Part shown: piece by piece, positions 44,785 to 53,208 of the stretch
Layout: every line of letters begins with the position of its first letter
Position numbering within the stretch: the first letter of the stretch is position 1
Source: an uncultured Sphingomonas sp.
Lineage (GTDB): Bacteria; Pseudomonadota; Alphaproteobacteria; Sphingomonadales; Sphingomonadaceae
DNA length: 64,000 bases
NCBI RefSeq assembly: GCF_913774285.1
Contig: NZ_CAJYHX010000031.1
Location: forward strand, 1 to 64,000
Direction: 5' to 3'
Notes under the pieces: generated by a model
Database searches by the model: none
What the model saw: only the letters and a program-made list of their open reading frames with translations
What the model was told of the DNA's origin: nothing
Position numbers and translations under genes: made by a program

Positions 44785-45383
44785 GCGTCGCGCTGATCGA
44801 TTACGGCGCGGGCAACCTCCACTCGGTGCACAATGCGCTGAAGGCGGCAGGCGCTGCCGACATTGCGGTGACCGCGGACCCGGCGGTGGTGCGGGGTGCG
44901 GACCGCGTGGTGCTGCCCGGGGTCGGCGCGTTCGGCGCCTGCGCCGCGGGGCTGCGCGCGCTGCCGGGCATGATCGAGGCGCTGGAGACGCGGGTGCTGC
45001 GCGACGCGGTGCCGTTCCTCGGCGTTTGCGTCGGCATGCAGCTGCTGGCGACGACGGGGGAAGAGCTCGGCAGCCATGCCGGGCTCGGCTGGATTCCCGG
45101 CACGGTGCGCCAGCTGCCCGCGAGCCCCGAGCTGCGCGTGCCGCACATGGGCTGGAACGACGTGGTCCCCACCGTCGACCACCCGCTGATCGAGCGCGGC
45201 GAGGCCTATTTCCTTCACAGCTTCGCCTTCGACGGCGATGCGGTGCTGGCCACCACCGAACATGGCGGCCCGGTGACCGCCGCGATCGGCCGCGACAATA
45301 TCGTCGGCCTGCAGTTCCACCCGGAAAAGAGCCAGCGCTACGGCATCGCGCTGCTGGAGCGATTTTTGGCGTGGAAGCCTTGA
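44781..45383 (+). CDS. hisH: imidazole glycerol phosphate synthase, glutaminase subunit
   Basis: The glutamine amidotransferase subunit that feeds ammonia to HisF. The 200-residue class I glutaminase starts VALIDYGAGNLHSVHNAL and has the nucleophile Cys in GVCVGMQLL at about residue 78. The catalytic His and Glu are in GLQFHPEKSQ near residue 178. GTG start, overlapping the yciI stop. A family 1 repeat separates it from hisA. Confidence 0.96.
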   Translation: MSVALIDYGAGNLHSVHNALKAAGAADIAVTADPAVVRGADRVVLPGVGAFGACAAGLRALPGMIEALETRVLRDAVPFLGVCVGMQLLATTGEELGSHAGLGWIPGTVRQLPASPELRVPHMGWNDVVPTVDHPLIERGEAYFLHSFAFDGDAVLATTEHGGPVTAAIGRDNIVGLQFHPEKSQRYGIALLERFLAWKP

Positions 45384-45406
45384 GCTGCACGCTCTCGACT
45401 TTCTCT

Positions 45407-45505
45407 CCCCTCCCGCTTGCGGGAGGGGTCGGGGGAGGGACTGACGTGGCAGTAGTGCTGCGAGGTTCCATCCCCTCCCCTAGCCCCTCCCGCAAGCGGG
45501 AGGGG
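45407..45505. repeat. two-headed palindromic element, family 1, copy D
   Basis: Perfect hairpins at 45407-45428 and 45484-45505 with the core GGGACTGACGTGG between them. It lies inside the his operon, between hisH and hisA, and ends about 32 nt before the preferred hisA start, so hisA's leader is made almost wholly of this element. Confidence 0.92.
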
Positions 45506-45537
45506 AACGCGTACGGCAAGCCGACATGGACGACCCA

Positions 45538-46262
45538 ATGACCCTGCACATCTTCCCCGCCATCGATCTCAAGGCCGGCCAGGTCGTTCGCCTGGCCGAA
45601 GGCGACATGGCGCGCGCCACCGTCTATGGCGACGACCCCGCCGCCCAGGCCGCGCTGTTCGCTGAGGCCGGTGCCGAGTGGCTGCACGTCGTCGACCTCG
45701 ATGGCGCCTTCGCGGGCGAATCGGTCAACGGCCTCGCCGTCGCCAACATCCTCGCGAAGACCCCTGCCAAGGTGCAGCTCGGCGGCGGCATCCGGAACCA
45801 CGAATCGATTGCGCGCTGGCTCGACATGGGCGTGACCCGCGTCGTGATCGGCACCGCCGCGCTGGAGAACCCCGAGCTCGTCCGCGAAGCCGCCCGCGCG
45901 CATCCCGGCCAGATCGTCGTGGCGGTGGACGCCCGCGACGGTATGGTCGCGACGCATGGCTGGGCCGATGTGTCGGACGTGAGCGTGGTCGATCTCGCTC
46001 GCCGCTTCGAGGATGCCGGCGTCGCCGCGCTCCTGTTCACCGATGTCGGCCGCGACGGGCTGCTCAAGGGCTGCAATGTCGAGGCGACCGTGGCGCTCGC
46101 TCGCGCCGTGTCGATCCCGGTGATCGCCAGCGGCGGCGTGACCGACATCCACGACATCCATGCGCTGCGTGGCCACGTGAGCGACGGCATCGAGGGCGTG
46201 ATCTCGGGCCGCGCGCTCTATGACGGCCGGCTCGACCTCGCCGAGGCGATCGAGGCCGGGCG

Positions 46263-46266
<4 letters not shown>
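45538..46266 (+). CDS. hisA: phosphoribosylformimino-5-aminoimidazole carboxamide ribotide isomerase
   Basis: HisA, the (beta-alpha)8-barrel isomerase at step four of histidine synthesis. The 242-residue protein begins TLHIFPAIDLKAGQVVRLAEGD with the catalytic Asp in PAIDL. The second Asp is in VAVDARDG, and the phosphate-binding glycines lie in ASGGVTDIHD and GVISGRALYDG. ATG at 45526 is an alternative start. It overlaps hisF by four bases. Confidence 0.96.
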
Positions 46267-47024
<758 letters not shown>

Positions 47025-47105
47025 GTGGGTCTCAGGTCAGTTTAAGCCCCATTCGCGGACATTCCCATCTATGAGTAGTTAACGCGTGGGGAGCTTCTGG
47101 CGATA

Positions 47106-47393
47106 ATGAACCGACTAATCCGATGGATGGATCGCGATTGGGAGCAGCGGCGCTATTTGCCGCTGCTCGCCATTGGCCAAAAGTTAATCTGGGTAGCGCC
47201 GATGCTCATCGCTATCTTGCTCATCAGTTTGGCGGAAGCCTTGGGCGTCGCTGCTTCGGGGCCGATTACGATGGCGATCCTGATCGTTGGGATAGTTGCC
47301 TCGCTGGTGATGTTCGGTTTCTCGATGTTTTGTTGGTTTGTTGGCTACGGTCGAACCGACTGGCAGGATGCGCAGGCGAAGCGTCGAGGATAG
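47106..47393 (+). CDS. small two-helix membrane protein of atypical composition
   Basis: A 95-residue protein with a polar head (NRLIRWMDRDWEQRRY), two hydrophobic helices (WVAPMLIAILLISLAEALGVA, about residues 29-49, and ITMAILIVGIVASLVMFGFSMFCWFVGY) and a polar tail. The gene and its upstream spacer are visibly less GC-rich than neighbours (for example TTTTGTTGGTTTGTTGGC near 47327), which suggests recent transfer or a strain-specific gene. It lies between hisF and the ybaN homologue. I do not recognise a family. Confidence 0.6.
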   Translation: MNRLIRWMDRDWEQRRYLPLLAIGQKLIWVAPMLIAILLISLAEALGVAASGPITMAILIVGIVASLVMFGFSMFCWFVGYGRTDWQDAQAKRRG

Positions 47394-47486
47394 CTCGGTC
47401 ATACTTGAATTTCGCGAATCGCAGCTAACCACTCACTTGCAGCCATCCCCATCCCTTCAGCGCGATGAGAAGCGCGGTTCGCCGAC

Positions 47487-47888
47487 CTAAACCGCCGTCG
47501 GCCGGCTCAGCACATACCACGCACACCCCAGCATCGCCGCCGCCACGCCGACCGCCAGCCAGGGCCCCGGCCGCGCGCCCCAGGCGAACAGGCCGTAGCC
47601 GAGCGCCATGCCCGCACACGCCATCGCCTTGCCCTTGCGCGGGATCGCGCCCTGCTCGCGCCACGCCACCAGCGTCGGGCCGAATCGCGGATGGTCGAGC
47701 AGCCACGCCTCCAGCCGCGGCGAGGAGCGGGCGAAGCAGCCGGCGGCGAGGATCAGGAAGATCGTCGTCGGCATCAGCGGCAGCAGCGCACCGATGAAGC
47801 CAAGCGCGACGAACACGAAGCCCAGCACCAGCCACAAGGGCCGGGACAACCGCCCCTGCCCTGCCCCCGATTCGCGTTCCTGCACCAT
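47487..47888 (-). CDS. YbaN / DUF454 family membrane protein
   Basis: A 133-residue membrane protein of the YbaN/DUF454 family. The signature GFVFVALGFIGALLPLMPTTIFLILAAGCFARSSPRLEAWLLDHPRFGP begins at about residue 23 and holds two helices, the motif PTTIFL and the DHPRFGP turn. Two more helices follow. Function is unknown, though some relatives sit with respiratory or haem genes. A second ATG two codons upstream (47894) lies too close to the AGG. It is on the strand opposite to its his neighbours. Confidence 0.85.
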   Translation of the reverse strand: MVQERESGAGQGRLSRPLWLVLGFVFVALGFIGALLPLMPTTIFLILAAGCFARSSPRLEAWLLDHPRFGPTLVAWREQGAIPRKGKAMACAGMALGYGLFAWGARPGPWLAVGVAAAMLGCAWYVLSRPTAV

Positions 47889-47996
47889 CGTCATCCTGCC
47901 CCGTTGCCGCGAATCGCTCGCAGCTACCATAAGGGAAGCCCCGCAATCCCGCGCCTCAGGATTGACAGCGCCGCACGGCTCCCGCAGCCGGAGACC

Positions 47997-48314
47997 ATGG
48001 CCGACCTTCTCGACACGCTCGAACAGACGATCCGCGACCGCCGCCTGGGCGATCCTTCGACCAGCTATGTCGCCAAGCTCATCGCCCGCGGTCGCGCCAA
48101 GATCGCGCAGAAGCTGGGCGAGGAAGCCACCGAAGCAGTGATCGCCGCGATCCAGGACGATCGCGCGGAGCTGGTGAAGGAATCGGCGGACCTGCTCTTC
48201 CACCTGCTCGTGCTGCTCGCGGACATGGGGCTGAGCCTCGACGACGTCCGCGCCGAGCTGGCGCGGCGCGAGGGCATGTCCGGCATTGCCGAAAAGGCGG
48301 CGCGGGGGGCGTGA
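47997..48314 (+). CDS. hisE: phosphoribosyl-ATP pyrophosphatase
   Basis: HisE, the second enzyme of histidine synthesis, hydrolysing PR-ATP to PR-AMP. The 105-residue MazG-like protein has LIARGRAKIAQKLGEEATEAVIA (about residues 28-50), with the metal-binding Glu residues, and ESADLLFHLLVLLADMG. It is a stand-alone HisE with no fused HisI domain; hisI is not seen in the window. It is separated from hisF by two unrelated genes. Confidence 0.95.
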   Translation: MADLLDTLEQTIRDRRLGDPSTSYVAKLIARGRAKIAQKLGEEATEAVIAAIQDDRAELVKESADLLFHLLVLLADMGLSLDDVRAELARREGMSGIAEKAARGA

Positions 48315-48330
48315 ACCCGGCGGCCCTTCG

Positions 48331-48464
48331 ATCCTCCCCAGAATGGGGAGGGGGACCGCCGCCGCAGGCGGTGGTGGAGGGGGGCCTCCGCACCGGACTC
48401 GCTTGCCGCACGCCCCCTCCACCATTCGCTGCGCGAATGGTCCCCTCCCCGTTCCGGGGAGGAT
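48331..48464. repeat. palindromic element, family 3 (ATCCTCCCC type), copy iii
   Basis: Ends ATCCTCCCCAGAATGGGGAGG and GGGGAGGAT are complementary. Inner hairpins GCCGCCGCAGGCGG and CCATTCGCTGCGCGAATGG lie at each side, with the centre AGGGGGGCCTCCGC. It fills the hisE-HIT gap, ending about 20 nt before the HIT gene ATG. Confidence 0.82.
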
Positions 48465-48483
48465 CTAAATTACGGAGCCACCA

Positions 48484-48861
48484 ATGCCGATCGACGCCAC
48501 CAAACCGTATGACGACCAGAACATCTTCGCCAGGATCCTGCGCGGGGAAATCCCGGCGAAGACGGTCTATGAGGACGAGCACGCCCTCGCTTTCCACGAC
48601 ATCGCGCCCCAGGCACCGCATCATATTCTGGTGATCCCCAAGGGCGCCTATGTCAGCTGGGACGATTTCTCGGCGCGCGCTTCCGACGCCGAGATCGCCG
48701 GGTTCGTCCGTGCTGTCGGCAAGGCCGCCCGCGAAGCGGGGTTCGTCGAACCCGGCTATCGCCTGCTCGCCAACACCGGCCTTCACGCCGGTCAGGAAGT
48801 GCCTCACCTGCACGTCCATATCTTCGCAGGCCAGCCGCTCGGGCCGATGCTCGCGCGGTAA
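48484..48861 (+). CDS. HIT family (HinT-like) nucleotide hydrolase
   Basis: A histidine-triad protein, probably a purine nucleoside phosphoramidase of the HinT type. The 125-residue protein has NIFARILRGEIPAKTVYEDEHALAFHD at residues 13-39, the HHILVIPKGAYVSW strand region and the catalytic triad HLHVHIF at about residues 108-114. Length and motifs match HinT; the physiological substrate is unknown. It may be co-transcribed with hisE despite the repeat between them. Confidence 0.92.
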   Translation: MPIDATKPYDDQNIFARILRGEIPAKTVYEDEHALAFHDIAPQAPHHILVIPKGAYVSWDDFSARASDAEIAGFVRAVGKAAREAGFVEPGYRLLANTGLHAGQEVPHLHVHIFAGQPLGPMLAR

Positions 48862-48990
48862 TTGCGCCGAAGCGCAACATTGTTTCACGTCGGCACGCCG
48901 TAAGGGATTGCGCGGGCCGCGTTTGGGGCTAGGCTCGCGCCTTTACCAATTGGGGGCGGCGCGACGCTCGCCGCATATGGGGATCACGCA

Positions 48991-50544
48991 ATGATATTCG
49001 GGCGCGTAAAGCCTCTCGATGCCATTCTCGCTACAGCCGAAAAGAAATCGCTCCACCGCTCGCTGGGCGCCTTCCAGCTGACCATGCTCGGCATCGGCGC
49101 GGTGATCGGCACCGGCATCTTCGTGCTGACCGCCGAGGCGGCACAAAAGGCCGGGCCGGGCATGATGATCTCGTTCGTCATCGCCGGTTTCGTCTGCGCC
49201 GTCGCGGCGCTCTGCTATGCCGAAATGGCGGCGATGGTGCCGGTCTCCGGTTCCGCCTACACCTACAGCTATGCGGTGATGGGCGAGCTGGTCGCCTGGA
49301 TGGTCGGCTGGGCGCTGATCCTCGAATATGCCATTGCGGCGGGGGCGGTATCGGTCGGCTGGTCCGGCTATATGATGGGCTTCATCCAGAACAATTTCGG
49401 CATCGTCGTCCCGCTGCAGCTGATCCGGGGGCCGTTCGACGGCGGCATGATCAACCTGCCGGCGATGGCGGTCGCCGCGATCGTCACCGCGCTGCTGGTG
49501 AAGGGCACCAAGGAGAGCGCCACGGTCAACGCGGTGCTGGTCGGCATCAAGATCCTCGCGCTGGCGATGTTCGTGATCGTGACGATCCCGGTGCTCAAGA
49601 CCGGCCAGTTCACCCCCTTCGCGCCGCTCGGCTTCGCCGGCATCTCGGGCGCCGCCGCTTCGATCTTCTTCGCCTATGTCGGCTTCGACGCGGTGTCGAC
49701 CGCCGCCGAGGAGACCAAGAACCCGCAGCGCAACATGCCGATCGGCCTGATCGGCAGCCTGGCGATCTGCACCATCTTCTACATGCTCGTCGCCGCCGGT
49801 GTGATCGGCACCGTCGGCGCGCAGCCGGTCCATGGCCCGGCAGGCGAAGTGCTGTCGCCGGGCACGCCCGCGCTGTCGCAGGCCTGTTCGGCGCTCACCG
49901 AGCAGGTGGTGGTCTGCTCGAAGGAAGCGCTGGCCTGGACGCTGCGCTCGATCGGCCATCCCTTCCTCGGCTGGCTGGTGGGTGCCGCGGCGATCATCGC
50001 GCTGCCCTCGGTCATCCTGATGATGATGTTCGGCCAGACCCGCATCTTCTTCGTGATGAGCCGCGACGGCCTGCTGCCCGCCTTCTTCTCGCGCGTGCAC
50101 CCGAAGTTCCACACGCCGCACGTCATCACCATCCTGACCGGCATCTTCGTGTCGCTGTTCGCCGCCTTCTTCCCTGTCGGCCTGCTGGCGGACGTGTCGA
50201 ACTCGGGCACGCTGTTCGCCTTCGCTGCGGTGTCGATCGCGGTGATCGTGCTGCGCAAGACCGATCCGAACCGCCACCGCCCGTTCCGCACCCCGGCGAT
50301 CATGGTGACTGCCCCGATCGCGATCGCGGGCTGCCTCTATCTGTTCGTCAGCCTCTCCGGCCCGACGATCATGCTGTTCTTCGGCTGGGCCGCGGTGGGC
50401 CTGGTCGTCTATTACGCCTATAGCCGCTCGCGCAGCCATGTCGGCCGCGGGCTGGTCGACGTGCCCGAAGCGGATGCCGACGCCCCGCCCCAGCCGGTCC
50501 CGCCGATCGGGGACGCGCACACGCCGGGCTACAAGGACGCCTGA
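48991..50544 (+). CDS. APC superfamily amino acid permease
   Basis: A 517-residue inner-membrane transporter of the amino acid-polyamine-organocation superfamily, most like the cationic amino acid transporter (CAT/YfnA) group. The family's start SLGAFQLTMLGIGAVIGTGIFVL (with the unwound TM1 GIGAVIGTG) is at about residues 25-47. Twelve hydrophobic segments can be traced, with an acidic/Pro-rich C-terminal tail (VPEADADAPPQPVPP). Substrate is not certain from sequence. A strong terminator follows. Confidence 0.9.
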   Translation: MIFGRVKPLDAILATAEKKSLHRSLGAFQLTMLGIGAVIGTGIFVLTAEAAQKAGPGMMISFVIAGFVCAVAALCYAEMAAMVPVSGSAYTYSYAVMGELVAWMVGWALILEYAIAAGAVSVGWSGYMMGFIQNNFGIVVPLQLIRGPFDGGMINLPAMAVAAIVTALLVKGTKESATVNAVLVGIKILALAMFVIVTIPVLKTGQFTPFAPLGFAGISGAAASIFFAYVGFDAVSTAAEETKNPQRNMPIGLIGSLAICTIFYMLVAAGVIGTVGAQPVHGPAGEVLSPGTPALSQACSALTEQVVVCSKEALAWTLRSIGHPFLGWLVGAAAIIALPSVILMMMFGQTRIFFVMSRDGLLPAFFSRVHPKFHTPHVITILTGIFVSLFAAFFPVGLLADVSNSGTLFAFAAVSIAVIVLRKTDPNRHRPFRTPAIMVTAPIAIAGCLYLFVSLSGPTIMLFFGWAAVGLVVYYAYSRSRSHVGRGLVDVPEADADAPPQPVPPIGDAHTPGYKDA

Positions 50545-50571
50545 TCCCGCGGATCGCCGTCCACAAAAAGA

Positions 50572-50608
50572 AAGGGCCGGAGGAACGATCCTCCGGCCCT
50601 TCTTCTTT
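50572..50608. terminator. strong bidirectional terminator between permease and adenosine kinase
   Basis: A perfect 13-bp stem (50572-50584 with 50589-50601) closes an ACGA loop and is followed by CTTCTTT on the plus strand; on the minus strand the stem is followed by TTCTTTTTG. It sits between convergent genes and can serve both. Confidence 0.88.
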
Positions 50609-50624
50609 GGGTCGCTTGTCGCGG

Positions 50625-51623
50625 TCAGCCGATCTTGGCGGCGGCGAGCGCCTTCAGGTCCTTCTCGGCGCGGGCGCCGTAATGCTGGATGATCTCCGCC
50701 GCGCAGATCGCGCCGAGCTGGAGCGATTCCTTCAGCCCCTTGCCCTGCGCCTGGCCATGGAGGAAGCCGGCAGCGAACATGTCGCCCGCACCCGTGGTGT
50801 CGACCAGCGCGCTGATCGGTTCGGCGGGAACTTCGATCCGCTCGTCGCCCTGGAGCGCCATCGCCCCCTTCTCGCTGCGGGTGACGACGAGTAGCGGCAC
50901 CTTGCCATGGATGTGCTGCACCGCCGCCTCGAAATCCTCATGCGCGCACAGGGCGAGCAGCTCGGCCTCGTTGGCGAACAGGATGTCGATCAGGCCGTCC
51001 TCGATCAGCTTGCGGAAATCGTCGCCATGGCGCGAGATGCAGAACACGTCGGACAGGGTGAAGGCGACCTTGCGGCCGGCGGCGCGGGCAATCTCGATCG
51101 CCTTGCGCATCGCGGCGCGCGGCTCTTCCGGATCCCACAGATAGCCTTCGAGATAGAGGATCGCGCCGTTCGCGATCAGCTGCTCGTCGAGCGCGCTGGC
51201 GGGCAGGAACTGCGAAGCGCCGAGGAAGGTGTTCATCGTGCGCTGGCCGTCCGGCGTCACGAAGATCAGGCAGCGCGCCGAGGTCGGCTGGCCGGGGCGC
51301 ACCGCGGTATCGAAATGGACGCCCGCCGCGCGGATGTCGTGCGCGAAAACGGCACCGATCTGGTCGTCGGCAACCTGGCCGATGAACGCCGCCTTGCCGC
51401 CGAGTGCGGCGATCCCCGCGACAGTGTTTGCTGCCGAACCACCGGACACCTCGCGGCCGGGGCCCATCTTGGCGTAGAGCGCGTCGGCCTCTTCGGGCGA
51501 GAACATCAGCTGCATCGAGCCCTTGGGCACGCCGATCGATTCAATGAAGGCGTCGTCGGCCTGGGCGAGGATGTCGACGATGGCATTGCCGATCGCGACC
51601 ACGTCGTAGCTGGGGTTGGTCAA
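50625..51623 (-). CDS. adenosine kinase (PfkB family)
   Basis: A ribokinase/PfkB-family sugar or nucleoside kinase, best matching the adenosine kinases of alphaproteobacteria. The 332-residue protein has the N-terminal AIGNAIVDILAQ, the PfkB signature 1 region (GGSAANTVAGIAALGGKAAFIGQV at about residues 61-84) and signature 2 DTTGAGDMFAAGFLHG with the catalytic Asp at about residue 283. Adenosine as substrate is inferred from the family. It converges with the permease gene. Confidence 0.9.
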   Translation of the reverse strand: MTNPSYDVVAIGNAIVDILAQADDAFIESIGVPKGSMQLMFSPEEADALYAKMGPGREVSGGSAANTVAGIAALGGKAAFIGQVADDQIGAVFAHDIRAAGVHFDTAVRPGQPTSARCLIFVTPDGQRTMNTFLGASQFLPASALDEQLIANGAILYLEGYLWDPEEPRAAMRKAIEIARAAGRKVAFTLSDVFCISRHGDDFRKLIEDGLIDILFANEAELLALCAHEDFEAAVQHIHGKVPLLVVTRSEKGAMALQGDERIEVPAEPISALVDTTGAGDMFAAGFLHGQAQGKGLKESLQLGAICAAEIIQHYGARAEKDLKALAAAKIG

Positions 51624-51696
51624 GGTTCAGGGCTCCAATTGTAATGGGCGTCGCCCTAGAGAGAGGCAGATACAAGTGCAACCAAGGGAAAACCGT

Positions 51697-52089
51697 TTGA
51701 ACGCTGTCCGTATCGCCAAGTCCTCGGTGCCTTTTTCGGCGCTGCTGCTCGCCGCCTGTTCGGGCACGGTGCCGACGGCGCGGCCGGCGGGTCCGCTGCC
51801 GGTGCCGGGCCGGATGCCGGTGCCCGAGCAGCCGGCGAACCTCGCGCCGATCCGCGGGCTCACCGCGCCGCAGCTGCTCGCGCGCTTCGGCCAGCCGCGG
51901 CTCGACGTGACCGAGGGCAAGGGGCGTAAGCTGCAGTTCGTTGGGCCGATCTGCGTGCTCGACGCCTATCTCTATCCGCCCGAGCATGGCGGCGGCGCGG
52001 CCGCGGTGACGTGGGTAGACGCCCGCCAGCGCAACGGCAGCCCGCTCGACCAGGCGAGCTGCGTCGCGGCGCTGAGCAAGCGGCGCTAG
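51697..52089 (+). CDS. small lipoprotein, unknown function
   Basis: A protein of about 130 residues with a signal sequence ending in the lipobox LLLAACSG. A Pro-rich linker (ARPAGPLPVPGRMPVPEQP) follows, then a compact domain with LTAPQLLARFGQPRLDVTEGKG and two cysteines (PICVLDAYLYPP, ASCVAALS). The TTG at 51697 is chosen because AAGGG lies about 7 nt upstream and it gives a classical lipoprotein N-terminus; a GTG at 51676 is possible but adds a charged head. The domain resembles the SmpA/OmlA-type fold only loosely, so no function is assigned. Confidence 0.65.
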   Translation: MNAVRIAKSSVPFSALLLAACSGTVPTARPAGPLPVPGRMPVPEQPANLAPIRGLTAPQLLARFGQPRLDVTEGKGRKLQFVGPICVLDAYLYPPEHGGGAAAVTWVDARQRNGSPLDQASCVAALSKRR

Positions 52090-52091
52090 CA

Positions 52092-52190
52092 CCCCTCCCG
52101 CTTGCGGGAGGGGCTGGGGGAGGGACTGACGTGGAAGAAGCGGGAAATCGTCTCAGCCCCTCCCCCGTCCCCTCCCGCAAGCGGAAGGGG
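52092..52190. repeat. two-headed palindromic element, family 1, copy E
   Basis: Hairpins at 52092-52113 (perfect) and 52169-52190 (one mismatch, GCGGAAGGGG) with the core GGGACTGACGTGGAAGAAG between them. It lies between the lipoprotein gene and the convergent quinone oxidoreductase pseudogene, starting 2 bp after the lipoprotein stop. Confidence 0.9.
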
Positions 52191-52216
52191 AGCGCAAGTC
52201 GCAGAGGCTGCGTATC

Positions 52217-53194
52217 CTACGGCAGCAGGATCGTGGACCCCGTGGTCTGCCCGCCCTCGATAGCGCGGTGTGCCTCCGCCGCTTCCCGGATCGCGAAGCG
52301 CTGACCGATCTCCGGCTTCACCACGCCCTTTTCCAGCATCTCGAACAGCCGCGCCGCACCCGCTGCGCGTTCCTCCGGCGTGACGTAATAGTCGAACAGC
52401 TTGGGCCGGGTGACGAACAGCGAGCCATGCTGGTTGAGCGTGTTGAGCTTCACGCCCTCCACCGCACCGCTGGCGCTACCATAGCTGATGATCAGCCCGC
52501 GCCGCGCCGCCGATCCCAGCGACGCTTCCCAGGTCGCCTTGCCGATACCGTCGAACACCACCGGCACGCCTTCGCCGCCGGTGATCTCGCGCACCCGCGC
52601 GGCGACATCCTCTTGCCCGCGCGACAGCAGCACATGGTCGCAGCCGACCGCCTTCGCCTTCTCGACCTTGGCTTCATGGCCGACCGTGCCGATCACCGTC
52701 GCGCCGATGCCCTTCAGCCAGCCGACCGCGATCTACCCGACGCCGCCAGCGGCGCTGTGCACCAGCACGGTCCAGCCCGGCTGCACCTTGGCGGCGCGCT
52801 CGACCATGAACTCCACCGTGCAGCCCTTGAGCAGCACCGCGGCGGCGATTTCGCTGGTGATCTCCTCGGGCAGCTTGAACAGCGTCTCTGCCTTGAGGTT
52901 GCGCGCCGTGGCATAGGAGCCGAGCGCCGGCCCGAAGGTCGCCGCGCGGTCGCCGACCGCGAAGCCGGTCACCCCCTCGCCCACCGCCTCGATCACGCCC
53001 GCGCCTTCCACGCCGATGCCCGAGGGCAGCTGCGCCGGATAGACGCCGGTGCGGTGATACACGTCGATGAAGTTGAGCCCCGCGGCCTCCGTGCGCAACC
53101 GCACCTCGCCGGGGCCGGGTTCCGGCAGGTCGACCTCGACCCATTGCAGGACTTCGGGGCCGCCGGTCTGCTCGAAGCGAATCATCTGTTCCAT
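52217..53194 (-). pseudogene. NADPH:quinone oxidoreductase (MDR family), broken by one in-frame amber codon
   Basis: A zinc-free medium-chain dehydrogenase/reductase of the QOR type that would reduce quinones with NADPH. The N-terminal half (MEQMIRFEQTGGPEVL, then AAGLNFIDVYHRTGVYP and GVEGAGVIEAVGEGV) and the C-terminal half (GCDHVLLSRGQEDVAARV, DGIGKATWEASL) are both intact and in the same frame. A TAG at 52733-52735 stands directly after VHSAAGGVG in the Rossmann glycine motif, where QOR proteins usually have Gln or Ser (one base change from CAG or TCG). Apart from that codon the reading frame spans 325 residues, normal length. It is the downstream partner of the SLC13-like gene, 14 bp after its stop. 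A sequencing error is the alternative explanation. Confidence 0.85.
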
Positions 53195-53208
53195 GGAAAC
53201 TCCGTCTC

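Noticed and set aside
52217..53194. Two separate genes, or selenocysteine/pyrrolysine readthrough at the amber codon
   Set aside because: Each half lacks essential parts of the fold; the stop is UAG and not the UGA of selenocysteine; no pyrrolysine context is expected in this lineage, and no Cys-like active site sits at that position. A nonsense mutation is simpler.
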